64,000 nucleotides of DNA from Eunapius fragilis (lineage: Eukaryota > Porifera > Demospongiae > Spongillida > Spongillidae): NCBI GenBank assembly GCA_963681505.1, contig OY811986.1, forward strand, positions 3,251,922-3,315,921. Direction: 5' to 3'. Of this stretch, positions 35,425 through 45,899 are shown one piece after another (positions within the stretch are counted from its first letter, which is position 1; each line of letters opens with the position of its first letter). The notes below the pieces were generated by a model that saw nothing but the letters and a program-made list of their open reading frames with translations, searched no databases and was not told the origin of the DNA. Position numbers and translations under genes: made by a program.

Positions 35425-36045
35425 GTGACCACCATCAGGATATCACCAGGACATGAGATAGAAGTAACCGGAAATTCTCTTCCTTCGGGTACCTGGCTTC
35501 TGGAGGAGCAACCATTGAGTCCACCCCAGCCTGTCATCGCAGCCAGATTAGTTTTTAAATTGTCAATAGACTCAAATCCAAGGGAGCAGACAGTTATCAT
35601 CCACAAAGGAACAAACCTGGGAGAGTTGGAGGAAGTTGACAAGTGGCAGATTGGAACCATTCATTCTCCTGAACAAGCAGACCTGGTGACCAAGTTACAC
35701 TCCAAAAAAAATCGATTTTATGACATTTTGCAGAACCTCAACATCTAAGACACAAGCAGAGAGAACCAGCCTTGCTACCCTGCTACTGCAGAACGCTGAC
35801 ATATTTGCCTGTCTGTCCAGGGGACAGACTGGGACACACAACAAAGCTGCAGCAAATCATTGACACTGGAATGGCGCCACCAATTTGCCAACATCCATGA
35901 CGTAATCCTCCTGCCCACAGAGAAGTCGTCAAGAAGTTGCTGGATCAGATGAAGCAAAATGATGTCATAAGGCCATCATTCAGTGCATGAGCATTCTTCA
36001 TGGCGTTGGCTAAAAAGGACGGTGGAGAGAGGTTTTAAGTAGACA
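35425..36045 (+). pseudogene. Ty3/gypsy protease-to-RT linker and RT start fragment
   Basis: The plus strand reads PPQPVIAARLVFKL, EQTVIIHKGTNLGELEEV, and then, in other frames, GHTTKLQQIIDTGMAPPI, EVVKKLLDQMKQNDVI and ALAKKDGGERF. This is the order seen at the start of a Ty3 reverse transcriptase. It stops before the catalytic core and points opposite to the RNase H fragment on its left. Confidence 0.6.
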
Positions 36046-36329
36046 TGGAGACACACTAGCGAGTGTAAAGGGCTCAGTGTATAAAAAATAGAATTACATA
36101 CCGAACAGATGTGACAATAAGTGATGAAAATATGATTGGTGTGGGTCGTTTAGCTTGGAAGATATGTTGGTCTGAAAATGATGCTATTTTATAGTGGTTT
36201 TACTAAAAATAGCATAAACCTTGCCATCTGCTAATGTAAAGTTGCTTGAGGAAAGATCAATTATACATCAGTTATGTTGAAGGAAATATATTCCCAGGAT
36301 TTCTTCTGTTGTGAGTTAGTCCATCACTA

Positions 36330-36440
36330 CGATGTACTATGAGACCGCATCATTCCCAACCCTCAGAGTAACCTTTGCTCCACCAAGTATCTGTAATGTA
36401 GAACCATTGACACTGATCAAGCGAGGTCCAATCCATGTTT
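36330..36440 (-). pseudogene. Ty3/gypsy protease fragment
   Basis: The minus strand reads PRLISVNGSTLQILGGAKVT, like the middle of a Ty3 aspartic protease. It is too short to place in a lineage. The following 500 bp up to 36960 hold nothing I recognise. Confidence 0.4.
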
Positions 36441-36962
36441 TTCGTGCCACTCCAGACAGACACCGCCATATGTTGCTGTGTTGAAGCGTTCCGGCCCTTC
36501 TAACAGCCGGCTCAAGCTGTCGAGGGTTTCACGTTTTCCTGGTCCTGAAGAATGTTGTCACAAAATGGCTGTGTGACCTAGGTACCCACTCGTCCAGCAC
36601 CTTGGAGGACTTTTCCTCTTGTCTTGCTTGACTTCATTTGAATTTGGACGCTATGAAATAATGACTAAAAAATACAAAACGAATATATTTCAATGCACTG
36701 GAAAAACGCCCTTTTCTGATTTGTAAGGATTTTTCCATACATTACGTTTGTACGCAGAAAATTATTCGACGTCCTTTGAAATTACGCATCATGGAGTGCC
36801 TGAAGTTTGTTTTCATATACATGTATACACAATATACACACATGGTAATTAATGTGACAAGTACACACCATTTCCAACAACACTTCTGCACAGTTACACT
36901 AACAATTTGATCAATAGATCAATCATTTACTCATAAGCATTCTGAGCTGCAAATATCTCGTA

Positions 36963-37638
36963 TTATAGCCTTTCACTTTTCCGCATTGCCATGGTCGACT
37001 TTTGGATTAGCATTACTTGAGGTACTGTTGGGTCCCTCAATCCAACTGGGCCACGTTCACAGTTATTCATTGTGTCGTCCAATAACTCCTTATGGTGCTT
37101 GGCTTTTTCGAGTTTCGTGGACAGGACTGCAAGGTCTTTATGCAGCTTGGTCAGGGCCGGGTCTGAAAACTTAGGGGGATCTCGCCACTTTCCAGACGTT
37201 TTTTTGCTGGTTGTGGTTGGGTGGGTTGGTGGTTGTGCGGTTAGCGTTAGGGCCCCCACGGGTCCTGGTCCCAACCCCACTCCTGATCTCATAGCTGATG
37301 TCTCGTCCATTCGGGCTCACGGTCTGTGCATAAGTCCTCTTCACCCCAGCAGTGTGTGGTAGTGTGTTCATGTGTGTGTGTGCATGTGTGTGTGCTGTGT
37401 TGTTTGGCGCTTGCGCTTGTGTGGGCGCCTGCGCAGCCCCAACTACCATTTCCACTCTATTCCTACTCTCATCAACAATCCCCTCTACTGCCATCAGCAT
37501 AGTGCCCCCCTCTATTTCGTCTCCACTGCCGTCTATCTCATTATCAATCATATTCTTATTAACGCCCACCTTTGTTGTGTCCATGGCGTTCCTCAAGTCC
37601 TTCACTGGCGTTCTTTGCACGGGCATTTTGCGCGCCAA
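36963..37638 (-). pseudogene. 5' (N-terminal) part of a second Penelope-like element copy
   Basis: Starting 38 bases past the hammerhead-like motif, minus-strand frames 37638-37171 and 37310-36963 encode a Lys-rich start (MARKMPVQRTPVKDL), a Thr/His/Pro-rich middle and a coiled coil (ALTKLHKDLAVLSTKLEKA). They share the orientation and junction of the upstream Penelope copy, so I read them as the start of a tandem copy truncated near 36960. The protein identity is inferred from position, not from a known domain. Confidence 0.45.
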
Positions 37639-37685
37639 TACCCTTTCCCACGGTAATCAAGGTGTGATGTAAACTTGATAGAATA

Positions 37686-37715
37686 CAACGTTTCGGCCTA
37701 AGCCTTTGTCAAGTA
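37686..37715 (-). ncRNA. Hammerhead-like motif at the Penelope copy junction
   Basis: The minus strand reads TTGACAAAGGCTTAGGCC followed by GAAACGTTG. A type-I hammerhead core needs CTGANGA, a short stem and GAAA; here TTGACAA keeps part of the first box, AGGCTTAGGCC can form the stem, and GAAAC is intact. Penelope-like elements are known to carry such ribozymes in their terminal repeats. Two core changes suggest it is inactive. Confidence 0.5.
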
Positions 37716-38170
37716 CAAGTTTACGAAAAAAATTCAAAAAATGAATGAATGATGTAATTGTGTTTCCACGCATGCGTGGGGAAAAAGAAAAAGCATGGTG
37801 CGCATTAATTAGAATAATATATTTGCAAGATATAGGTGACTACGTGTGTAATGTTTTCAATATAGGAAGTATGGTTCCAAAATGAAAGGCAAATTTTATA
37901 AAAAATAAAACAATCAATAAATAAATAATAAAATATATCTCAAGAAATTAAAAATGTACAAAAATAAAGGACTTAAATTCATCTGTTGGTTTCAGTAGAG
38001 ATGGTTTGGGGGGTGGATATTCTGAGTGGGTACTGTTGCGTCCTAGTTAGCTTATGTTTAGTTTTGGGATGGTAAGTAGATAGATCTGCCATTGTATAGT
38101 TCTGTTTGGTGTAGGGGATGGGGTAAGAGGGTGACTGTAATGTTGTGGTTGTTTCAGGAACGGGTTACAA

Positions 38171-40853
38171 TTAGTAGTTGAGTCCGAATGGCAGCAAAGT
38201 TTTCATTCTCTTGATCCATAAGGTCTCGCATCTTCTCCTTTCATTGTGGTTTGCCACATGTTGGACTATCGTGAGTTTGGCTTCACTAAAATTGTGTGAT
38301 TCCTTCCTGAAGTGCCTATAGATAGGCTTATTGTCCCCTCCCTGCAGTTTATTGCGATGTCCTCTCATCCTAAGCCCCACTGTTGTTCCTGTTTCACCAA
38401 CATACTGTATCTCACATTTGTTACATGTGATAATGTATACCACTTCTTTACTCCTGCATGTATATGTACCTTCGATGGGGTACGTGTGATGCGAGGCCGT
38501 TGAGTGTATTTCTGATGAGCTTACAACACTCGCATTGGGGGTGGTTGCAGTGTGTGTTGTTGGTGGGGAAACTGATGTGAGATTCAGTTAGGTCTATGTC
38601 TGGGGGATTGGGTACGTTTTTCAATTTAGATCTCACTAGTATCTTGGACATGGATTTCCCTGTGGTGTATGACGAGAGGGGGCCACCGTCAAATTTGTCG
38701 GCAAGGTCAGATGTGTTGGTAACGACATCCCAAGATTGGTTCAGAATCCAGCTAATGGGTTTAGTTTTTCTGCTGAATTGTTGGACCATCACTGGTCTAC
38801 GTACAGGGTCATTCACTTTATCCTCCAGATGGAGTTTGCGGTTTTCATACAATCTGCTTTGTATCCATCTGTTTAGGAGGTGAGGAGGATAGTTTTAGGG
38901 CCTCCTTCAATTTACATGTAGTTTGTTGGTACGTAAGGATGTCACTGGAATTACGAATGAACCGTGTGCACTCCCCACTACAATTCCCTTAAAGACGGAA
39001 GGGGGGTGGGATGATGAATAGTGCGAATAATTCATCTGATTTGTCTGTTTAAAGTACGGCTTGATGTCTAAGATCCCACTGCTTTTAAACCTGTTACCCT
39101 TATGCAACGTGATATCAAGGAAGTTGACTTCTGAGTCAGATGTTGTGATGGTGTATTTTATTCTATCCTTTTGCACGTTTAACCTCTCGAAGGCTCTGTC
39201 AAGTTCCTCCTGGCCGTGAGGCCATGTAAGGAGGATATCGTCTATGTACCTGAGGTATATTTCTGGTTTGAGATGTTCGTTTAACCAAAACTCCTCCTCG
39301 AGGTGTGCCATATACAATATGGCGAAAGGGGGGGCCATACTCGTACCCATAGCAGTGCCATATTTCTGTCGATACGATTTCCCGTTAAAGTGAAATATGT
39401 TGTGTTTTAGCACATATTTAAACATTTCCCGGATTACATTGGGTGGCAGCCAAAAGGGAACCTTCTCCCTATACTTTTCCATGAACAAGAGGGCTACCTC
39501 TACACCCTCATCTTGAGGGATGTTGGTATATAGGCTGCCTACATCCATTGTGACAAGAAGGCTATCAGGTTGAATAGTGGTTGACTCGATGATGTTAACG
39601 AGATGTTTTGAGTCTTTAACATACGATTTGATTCTCTTGACAATGGGGTTTAGGAGGGAACTGATAAACTTTGAGATGTTCTCATTAGGGCCACTGCAAC
39701 CAGATACGATGGGTCTGGTGGGTATGGGGGTGATTTTCTTATGGGTTTTTGGCAACACATAGAAGGACTGTGGTCTAATTTTAGCACATGGTCTTAGGAA
39801 ATTGCTCGTGACCTTGTCTATGATGCCTCTATCCCTTAAGTGGTCGATAAACCCATGGATGTGATCAGCTAAGGCTTTTGTGTAGTCACCGTTGAGTACT
39901 TCATATGTTTCGGTGTCGTTAAGATGGATCATACATGCTGTGATGTAGTCGGCGGTGTCTTGCACGACCACAATCTGGTCTTTGTCAGCTCGCTTAATCG
40001 TAAGTGACGTGTCTTTAGCGAGTGCGAGCAACGTTTTCATTTCTCCGTTAGAGTAGTTGGTTTGGGTGGATTTTTCTATATGCGCTTCGAGTCGACCACA
40101 CGTTAAAGTGATATATATACTCTTCTACATCGGTGTTATTGCACGGTCCAGATCCCGTTGTTTTTTTACAGCCCAACAGTGGATGACCCCCTTTCCAGAA
40201 GCCACCTCTTCCCTTCGCAAGTTTCCTGATTCTAGAGGCATATCTATCAAATTCTCTCCTAATCTCCCCATCACTAGGTCCCTTCCCCCATGGTACAAAC
40301 CCCATTCCTTTAGCTAAAACATTGAGTGTTTTCTCATCTAGTTTTTTGGATGACACGTTCAATACCCCCCTCTGGCAGATCTCTGCCAGCCTCTTCCTCC
40401 CCTCCTTTCTCCTCCTCTCGTGCCTCTGCCCATGGGATGCCTTCCACGAGGTCCATTTTTTTTACCATAGCCTCCTCTACCAACCACAATCCAACTGTTA
40501 TCTCCTGTGTCATCAGTGTAGTGGTTCTCCACATTCTGAGCTCCAAGAGTGCCTCTTCATTTGGAATTCTCTTGTCCGTAGAAGGATCTCGTGTTCTCTA
40601 TTTGCAACGATGATCGTCATAAGTGCCATTAAATCCATATGGTTTAGGCCAAACAATTTCATCATAGCATCAGAGTTGGGCTTATATCTACATCTGACAA
40701 ATTTGAAGAACTATCATCAATAGCATTGACAACCCAACCATCTTTTCCAGAGCTCGGAACACCTGTTTTGCTTCAATTTGAAGTAGATCCAACTTGAACG
40801 TAACCTCTATAGAAAGGTAATCAACTTGCATTTTAAGTTTTTGCATTTCAGGT
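38171..40853 (-). mobile_element. Penelope-like retroelement with GIY-YIG endonuclease (broken)
   Basis: Minus-strand order is an N-terminal region (40853-40048), reverse transcriptase (40040-38907), a linker (38852-38448) and GIY-YIG endonuclease (38443-38171). The RT shows the Penelope layout: KADKDQ-like start (KRADKDQIVVV), FYVLPKTHKK, VTMDVGSLYTNIP, GTAMGTSMAPP, and the catalytic RYIDDILL. The endonuclease reads YIITCNKCEIQYVGETG, the Cys-preceded GIY-YIG variant of the Neptune/Poseidon-like groups, with RxRGHRN and a late LWIKRMKTL. At least two frameshifts (near 40045 and 38900) and a break before the endonuclease make it inactive. Cys/His pairs in the linker (CNHPQCECC) are the usual zinc-binding segment. 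The 5' side ends at the LTR of the Gmr1-type element. Confidence 0.85.
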
Positions 40854-40872
40854 TAAAGGCCCTTGTTATCAG

Positions 40873-41089
40873 TGTGAAGGACTGGGCACCCGTATCTGAA
40901 GGAGGCGTGCCAGGCGGGCAGGTCGACCTGGGAAACCAAGGGTGCTAATTAAATGAGTAGCATTCAACTGTGAGGACTGTCCGTCCCGCGCGGCGGCGTA
41001 TCTAAAGAGTAGCTTTATTCTCAGGCGTTGCGCAGGCTTGAACGTCTTTGTGTATGTGTATTTAAAGCTGTGCATTTGTATTTTGTGTG
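40873..41089 (+). repeat. 5' LTR of the Gmr1-type element (3'-truncated)
   Basis: It begins TGTGAAGGAC and matches the 3' LTR over 217 bp with about seven substitutions and a 4-bp indel, then diverges at 41090, where the 3' LTR continues another 107 bp. The end of the LTR and the primer-binding site are therefore missing. Confidence 0.85.
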
Positions 41090-41861
41090 AGATACTTCGG
41101 AGGCTCGTGGAGGGAACCCGACGCACAGACGCGACGTCGCCACAGCCTGCTAAAGCATCACATGAAGGTGAGGCAAAATTAATGAAGCTTTCTGATCAGG
41201 ATGACGTTGAGGCCTACCTCACGACGTTGGAGCGCATTATGAGGGCATACGAGGTGAAAGAAGAGCGGTGGGCAGTGAAGCTGGCACCACAGCTTACTGG
41301 GAAGGTGCAGCAGGCATACGCCGCGATGAGCACTGAAGACGCTGGTGATTATCAGGCGCTGAAAGAGGCCATACTGCGTTGATATGACATTTCAGAGGAA
41401 ACGTACCGACTGAGGTTTTGAGTGGCTGTGATGAAAGGAAGATGAGACGGTGAGCAAACTAGCCGTGAGATTAAATGATCTTTTTCAGAAATGGACGAAG
41501 ACATGTGCGTCTGTTAAATAGGTGCGAGATCGGATGGTGCAGGAGCACTACTAAACTCCTTGCCAAAGGACGTTCACATATGGGTCAGCGAGCACTAACC
41601 GAAGGCGTCTACTGAAGCGGCTGAGCTGGCAGACAATTATCTTCGGGCTCGGAAGCAAGAGAGGACCTACAGGGTGATGGGAGATCCCCGAAGGGAGCGA
41701 AAACCTTGGCACAAAGATGCAGAAGGTCATGGAGAGAGAGGTACGCTACCTAAGATTCCATTGCAGGATGAGGGCAAAAGGAAGAAGACCGGACAGGACG
41801 CAGGGAAGGAAAAGAGTGGACGTAGGCCTGGCAGAAGGGACGGAACCTTCAAGGGAGTCCA

Positions 41862-43860
41862 CTGTTATAACTGCGGAAAAAGAGGTCACATATCGCGGAA
41901 TTGTCCGAGTAATGTCTTGTGTGGTATCAGGTGGATGAATGAGTTGAAACGGGCTGGTATGGTTAATGGTCACAAGGTGAGTGACATTATGCTAGATACT
42001 GGATGCTCCCGCACAATGGTCCACGGGAAACTGGTGTCAAAGGAGCAGCTGATTGAGGGAGAAGCTGCAACGCTCCGATGTGCCCATGGGGACACAGTTC
42101 TGTATCCCCTTGCAGAGGTCGTGGTGAAAGTTGATGGGTGCACTGTTAAGACTGTCGCAGCGGTGTGTAACACTTCCAATGGACGTTCTTTTAGGAACAG
42201 ATGTTGTGGAGCTGGATGAACTCCTTAGGAACACGGAAGCGGGTACAAAAGGGTACTTTGGCGCTGATTGCAACAACAAGATCCAGGGCTCCGAAGGAAG
42301 CTGAGGAAGAAACGCATCGCTTGAAGAAGCAACGGGTTTCTGGTGTCCGTCCAAACTCTCAGGAACAAAAGGAAAATGTTGTGTGGGATATGGGTACCAA
42401 GCTGGATGACTCAGTATTCCATGGAGGACGGGAGAAGGTGTATGCAAGTCGGAGACAGAAACGCGAAGAAAGGAGGAAATACACCGCTCAGGTATGTCCA
42501 GATTCTGTGCAATGCTCGTCACATAGGCTACAGAAAATATCAAGTGAGGACTTGAAGACTTGGCAAGAAGCGGACCCTAGTCTTAAGGCGATTAAGGAAG
42601 GAGCCAAGCATGGAAGGTCAGTCAATGGGGTGAGCTGTGTAAGGAAAGAGGGAATTTTGCATCGTGTAGTGGAGCCAGTGAGTGGAGAGGGGGACGTTAT
42701 TGCGCGAGAACAGCTTGTGTTACCGGTACAGTGTCGAAGAATGGTGATGGAGTTGGCACACAGCATTCCTATAGCTGGCCATTTACAAGACTGCAGACCG
42801 TTTGCTAGAGAGATTCTACTGGCCAACTCTGAGGAAGAATGTGGCAGACTATTGTAGGCAGTGCGGGATATGCCAAAAGACATCTCCTACGAAACCCTGC
42901 AGAGCTCCGCTGATACCCCTACCTATAGTGGACGAACCGTTCCAAAAGGTGGCATTGGACATCGTGGGACCTCTACCCAGAAGTGGTTCCGGAAATGTAT
43001 GTGTTGGTGATTTGCGACTATGCCACAAGGTACCCGGAGGCGATGCCCATGAAGGTAATTGATGCATAAAGTGTGGCAGAGGAGTTAGTCAAGATATTTG
43101 CAAGGGTCGGTCTCCCAGAAGAAATTCTAACCGATCAGGGGTCGAATTTCACTGCCAACTGCTTGCGGAAATGTATAGGTTGCTGCATGTCCACTCCACC
43201 AGGACGAGCCCATACCATCCGCAGACCGATGGGGTTGTTGAAAGGTTCAACAAGACTCTGAAGTCGATGCTTAAGAAGGTGGCGATCCAAGAGGGTAAGG
43301 ATTGGGACAAAATGATTCCTTATGTGCTCTTTGCCTACCGAGAGGTCCCACACAGCTCTACTGGCTTTTCTCCATTTGAACTCCTCTATGGTAGAGAAGT
43401 ACGGGGACCTTTGGACGTGATAAAGGAAACATGGGTTGCCAAGGATAACAGCAACGACAGCGTCGTATCGCACATACTTGCCATGAGGGATAAAATGGAT
43501 TTGATGTCTAAGGCCATGCGCGAGAGCCTGGAAGAGGCTCAGAAGAAGCAGAAGACATGGTACGACCAAAATGCGCGCGATAGGACACTGCAGGAGGGAG
43601 ACATGGTTCTGGTGCTGTTGCCAACATCTTCCCACAAATTGTCAGCACAATGGCAAGGGCCCTACAAGGTGGAGAGAAGGGTTGGGAAGGTAAACTATGT
43701 CGTCGACATGCATGACCGTTGCAAACGCAAGAGAATATTTCACATTAATATGTTGCGAGAGTTCCATTCGAGCAACTCTCCTGGGTTCTCAACTACTTCA
43801 TGTTGGGCAGAAGACCAAGCCGGGGACGCAGATGGTCAGGATGAAATTCCAGTTGGAGCG
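41862..43860 (+). pseudogene. Gmr1-type knuckle, protease and integrase region (frameshifted)
   Basis: The CCHC knuckle and the aspartic protease (DTGCS) share one frame. The integrase zinc-binding part (FYWPTLRKNV..YCRQCGICQ), first Asp region (VALDIVGPLP), second Asp region (EILTDQGSNFT), the catalytic Glu region (PQTDGVVERFNKTLKSM) and a C-terminal KVNYVVDMHD segment follow over three frames. All three catalytic acids can be read, but at least three frameshifts and a stop at 42855 prevent translation as one protein. Confidence 0.75.
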
Positions 43861-43889
43861 AAGTAGGGGAGGATGCCCATTCAGAAGTG

Positions 43890-45401
43890 AAGATGGGGGA
43901 ACAACTGGATGACATTCAAAGGCAAGAGTTGCACACACTACTAAACAAGTTCCGTCCTCTATTCAGCAACAAACCAGGAAGGACCGGGGTGGTAATGCAC
44001 TGCATAGAAACAGGAACAGCTTGTCCCATCAGGCTACCACCTTATCAGATTCCACAGGCGTATCGGGAAACAGTAAAACAGGAGATCCAGGAAATGGTGC
44101 AGGCAGGGATTATTGAGCCATCCAATTGTGAGTGGGCGGCTCCGTTGGTCCTCATGAAGAAGGATGGATCCTTGCGCCTGTGCGTGGACTTCAGGAGGCT
44201 GAACAGCGTGTCAGAGTTGGATGCCTATCCGATGCCACGTATTGACGACCTAATTGACCTTCTGGGAAAAGCCCAGTATATTTCCACACTCGACCTAATC
44301 CGAGGATATTGGCAGGTGCCTCTGGCCAATGACGCTCGTCCCAAAATGGCCTTTGTGACACCTTCGGGGCTCTATCATTTCAATGTCATGCCTTTTGGAC
44401 TGAAGAGAGCACCCACCAGTTTCCAGCGTTTGATGGATGGCGTCATCCAAGGTTTGGATAGCATGTGTGCAGCATACATCGATGATGTAATCATTTTTAG
44501 TAGTTCGTGGGAGGAGCATTTGAGCCACCTTAATAGAGTGTTCGCTAAGTTGAGGGAGGCGGGGCTCACAGCAAAGCCATCTAAATGCACCCTTGGAGCT
44601 ACTACCTGCACTTATTTGGGTCATATGGTGGGGAATGGAGTTGTTCGCACAGAGCCTTCCAAGCTGCAAGCAGTTGCTAACTTTCCTAGGCCACGCACGA
44701 AGACACACGTGAGGGAGTTTTTAGGTTTGACAGGGTATTATTGGCGTTTTATACCCAATTATGCAACCCTGACTGCTCCTTTAACTGATTTGACCAGAAA
44801 AACAGCTCCTACGCTGGTGCAGTGGACGGAGGAATGTGACCGCACCTTCTGCACGCTAAAGAATCAATCGTGTTCTGCTCCAGTCCTGAGTAGTCCGGAC
44901 TTTACAAGACTGTTCATATTGCAGACGGATGCATCAGAGCGGGGAGTTGGAGCAGTCCTAAGCCAGCGCAGTGACGATAGTGAAGACCACCCGATTGCGT
45001 ATTTCAGCGAGAATCTTCTACCACGTGAGGAGAGATACTCGACAATCGAGAAGGAGAGTCTGGCAATCAAAATGGCAATGCACGTTTTTAGGACCTACTT
45101 GATTGGTCGGCATTTCATCGTGGAGACAGACCATCGCTCCCTAATGTGGCTGGACAAACTTAAAGACAGTAATTCGCACCTAACGAGGTGGAGTCTGTCT
45201 TTGCAACCGTACGACTTCACGGTGGTTCACCGAAGTGGAAAGGCAAATGGGAACACTGACTGTCTATCAAGAACCCCATGGTTCGAATGTACAGCAAACA
45301 AGTTTGCTGTCGGAGGAGGGAGGAGTGTGAAGGACTGGGCACCCGTATCTGAAGGAGGCGTGCCAGGCGGGCAGGTTGACCTGGGAAACCAAGGGTGCTA
45401 A
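43890..45401 (+). CDS. Gmr1-type reverse transcriptase-RNase H (open frame, 503 aa)
   Basis: The frame is open from just after the integrase stop at 43866 to 45401. RT motifs in order: EWAAPLVLMKKDGSLRLCVD, YISTLDLIRGYWQVPL, PFGLKRAPTSFQ and the catalytic YIDD at about residue 195. RNase H follows with the first Asp (LQTDASERGVGAVLS), KESLAI and TDHRSL. It ends at the polypurine stretch before the 3' LTR. No independent promoter is evident; it should be the end of a polyprotein, and the present start codon is not authentic. Its integrity compared with the frameshifted integrase may be chance. Confidence 0.75.
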   Translation, partial: KMGEQLDDIQRQELHTLLNKFRPLFSNKPGRTGVVMHCIETGTACPIRLPPYQIPQAYRETVKQEIQEMVQAGIIEPSNCEWAAPLVLMKKDGSLRLCVDFRRLNSVSELDAYPMPRIDDLIDLLGKAQYISTLDLIRGYWQVPLANDARPKMAFVTPSGLYHFNVMPFGLKRAPTSFQRLMDGVIQGLDSMCAAYIDDVIIFSSSWEEHLSHLNRVFAKLREAGLTAKPSKCTLGATTCTYLGHMVGNGVVRTEPSKLQAVANFPRPRTKTHVREFLGLTGYYWRFIPNYATLTAPLTDLTRKTAPTLVQWTEECDRTFCTLKNQSCSAPVLSSPDFTRLFILQTDASERGVGAVLSQRSDDSEDHPIAYFSENLLPREERYSTIEKESLAIKMAMHVFRTYLIGRHFIVETDHRSLMWLDKLKDSNSHLTRWSLSLQPYDFTVVHRSGKANGNTDCLSRTPWFECTANKFAVGGGRSVKDWAPVSEGGVPGGQVDLGNQGC

Positions 45402-45656
45402 TTAAATGAGTTGCATTCAACTGTGAGGACTGTCCGTCCAGCGCGGCGGCATATCTAAAGAGTAGCTTTATTCTCAGGCGTTGCGCAGGCTTGAACGATA
45501 CGTCTTTGTGTATGTGTATTTAAAGCTGCACATTTGTATTTTGTGTGTTCTTGTTCTGTGCTATACAGCTTTATTATACTTGTATTGCTGTTACACCTCG
45601 GCGATTGCGCTCCGTTTGTGCGCTAGCTCTTCATATGGTCCTTACGATCCGTCACA
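45326..45656 (+). repeat. 3' LTR of the Gmr1-type element
   Basis: It starts TGTGAAGG after the polypurine tract GGAGGAGGGAGGAG and ends GTCACA at 45656; TGTGA and TCACA form the terminal inverted repeat. The end is defined by that repeat and by CTCAG matching ATCAG upstream of the 5' LTR. Confidence 0.75.
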
Positions 45657-45870
45657 CTCAGTATCAAGACGTTCATTGTCAAGACAAAGCTTCTCATTTA
45701 TAACTTTGACTTCATACCATGCATCATGAGGTTCCTTCTCAAATCGAAACCTATCTGTAGAATCAATTGGACTTTAGCGAGCATATTTGCATACAGCCAT
45801 TGAATACCTACAATGTGTTGACGCTTAGTAAGCTCAGACATCACAGATAGGGTAGCGTAGGTAGTGTTCG
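45657..45870 (-). pseudogene. Coiled-coil coding segment split by the Gmr1-type element
   Basis: The minus strand here reads EKEPHDAWYEVKVINEKLC and continues to the LTR. Removing the element and one 5-bp flank, the same frame runs on at 40872 with one stop into LKMQVDYLSIEV and QIEAKQVFRAL. So the retrotransposon landed inside one reading frame, most simply the N-terminal coiled coil of the Penelope copy or of an unknown gene. Confidence 0.5.
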
Positions 45871-45899
45871 GCATCTGATGTTTTAAAGGGAACATAGTT

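Larger units (their letters stand above)
40873..45656 (+). mobile_element. Gmr1-type Ty3-related LTR retrotransposon (integrase before RT)
   Basis: An LTR-flanked element of 4.8 kb. Order on the plus strand: Gag (41161-41660, broken), CCHC knuckle (CYNCGKRGHISRNC at 41866), protease (MLDTGCSRTMVHG at 41990), integrase (42800-43860), then reverse transcriptase and RNase H (43890-45401). Ordinary Ty3 elements have integrase last; the reverse order with Ty3-like sequences defines the Gmr1 group described from deuterostomes. Gag-protease and the integrase are spread over three frames; RT-RNase H is one open frame. The 5' LTR is shortened at its right end. Flanks ATCAG and CTCAG are the likely 5-bp target duplication with one change. 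Confidence 0.85.

Noticed and set aside
37352-37672. Plus-strand Cys/Val-rich frames
   Set aside because: They oppose the Penelope N-terminal fragment and derive from TGTGTG sequence.
40057-40723. Plus-strand frames opposite the Penelope N-terminus
   Set aside because: No domain; the minus strand continues the element in the expected order.
43890-45401. Domesticated reverse transcriptase
   Set aside because: Although open, it lies between its own integrase and LTR with no independent promoter or splice structure.
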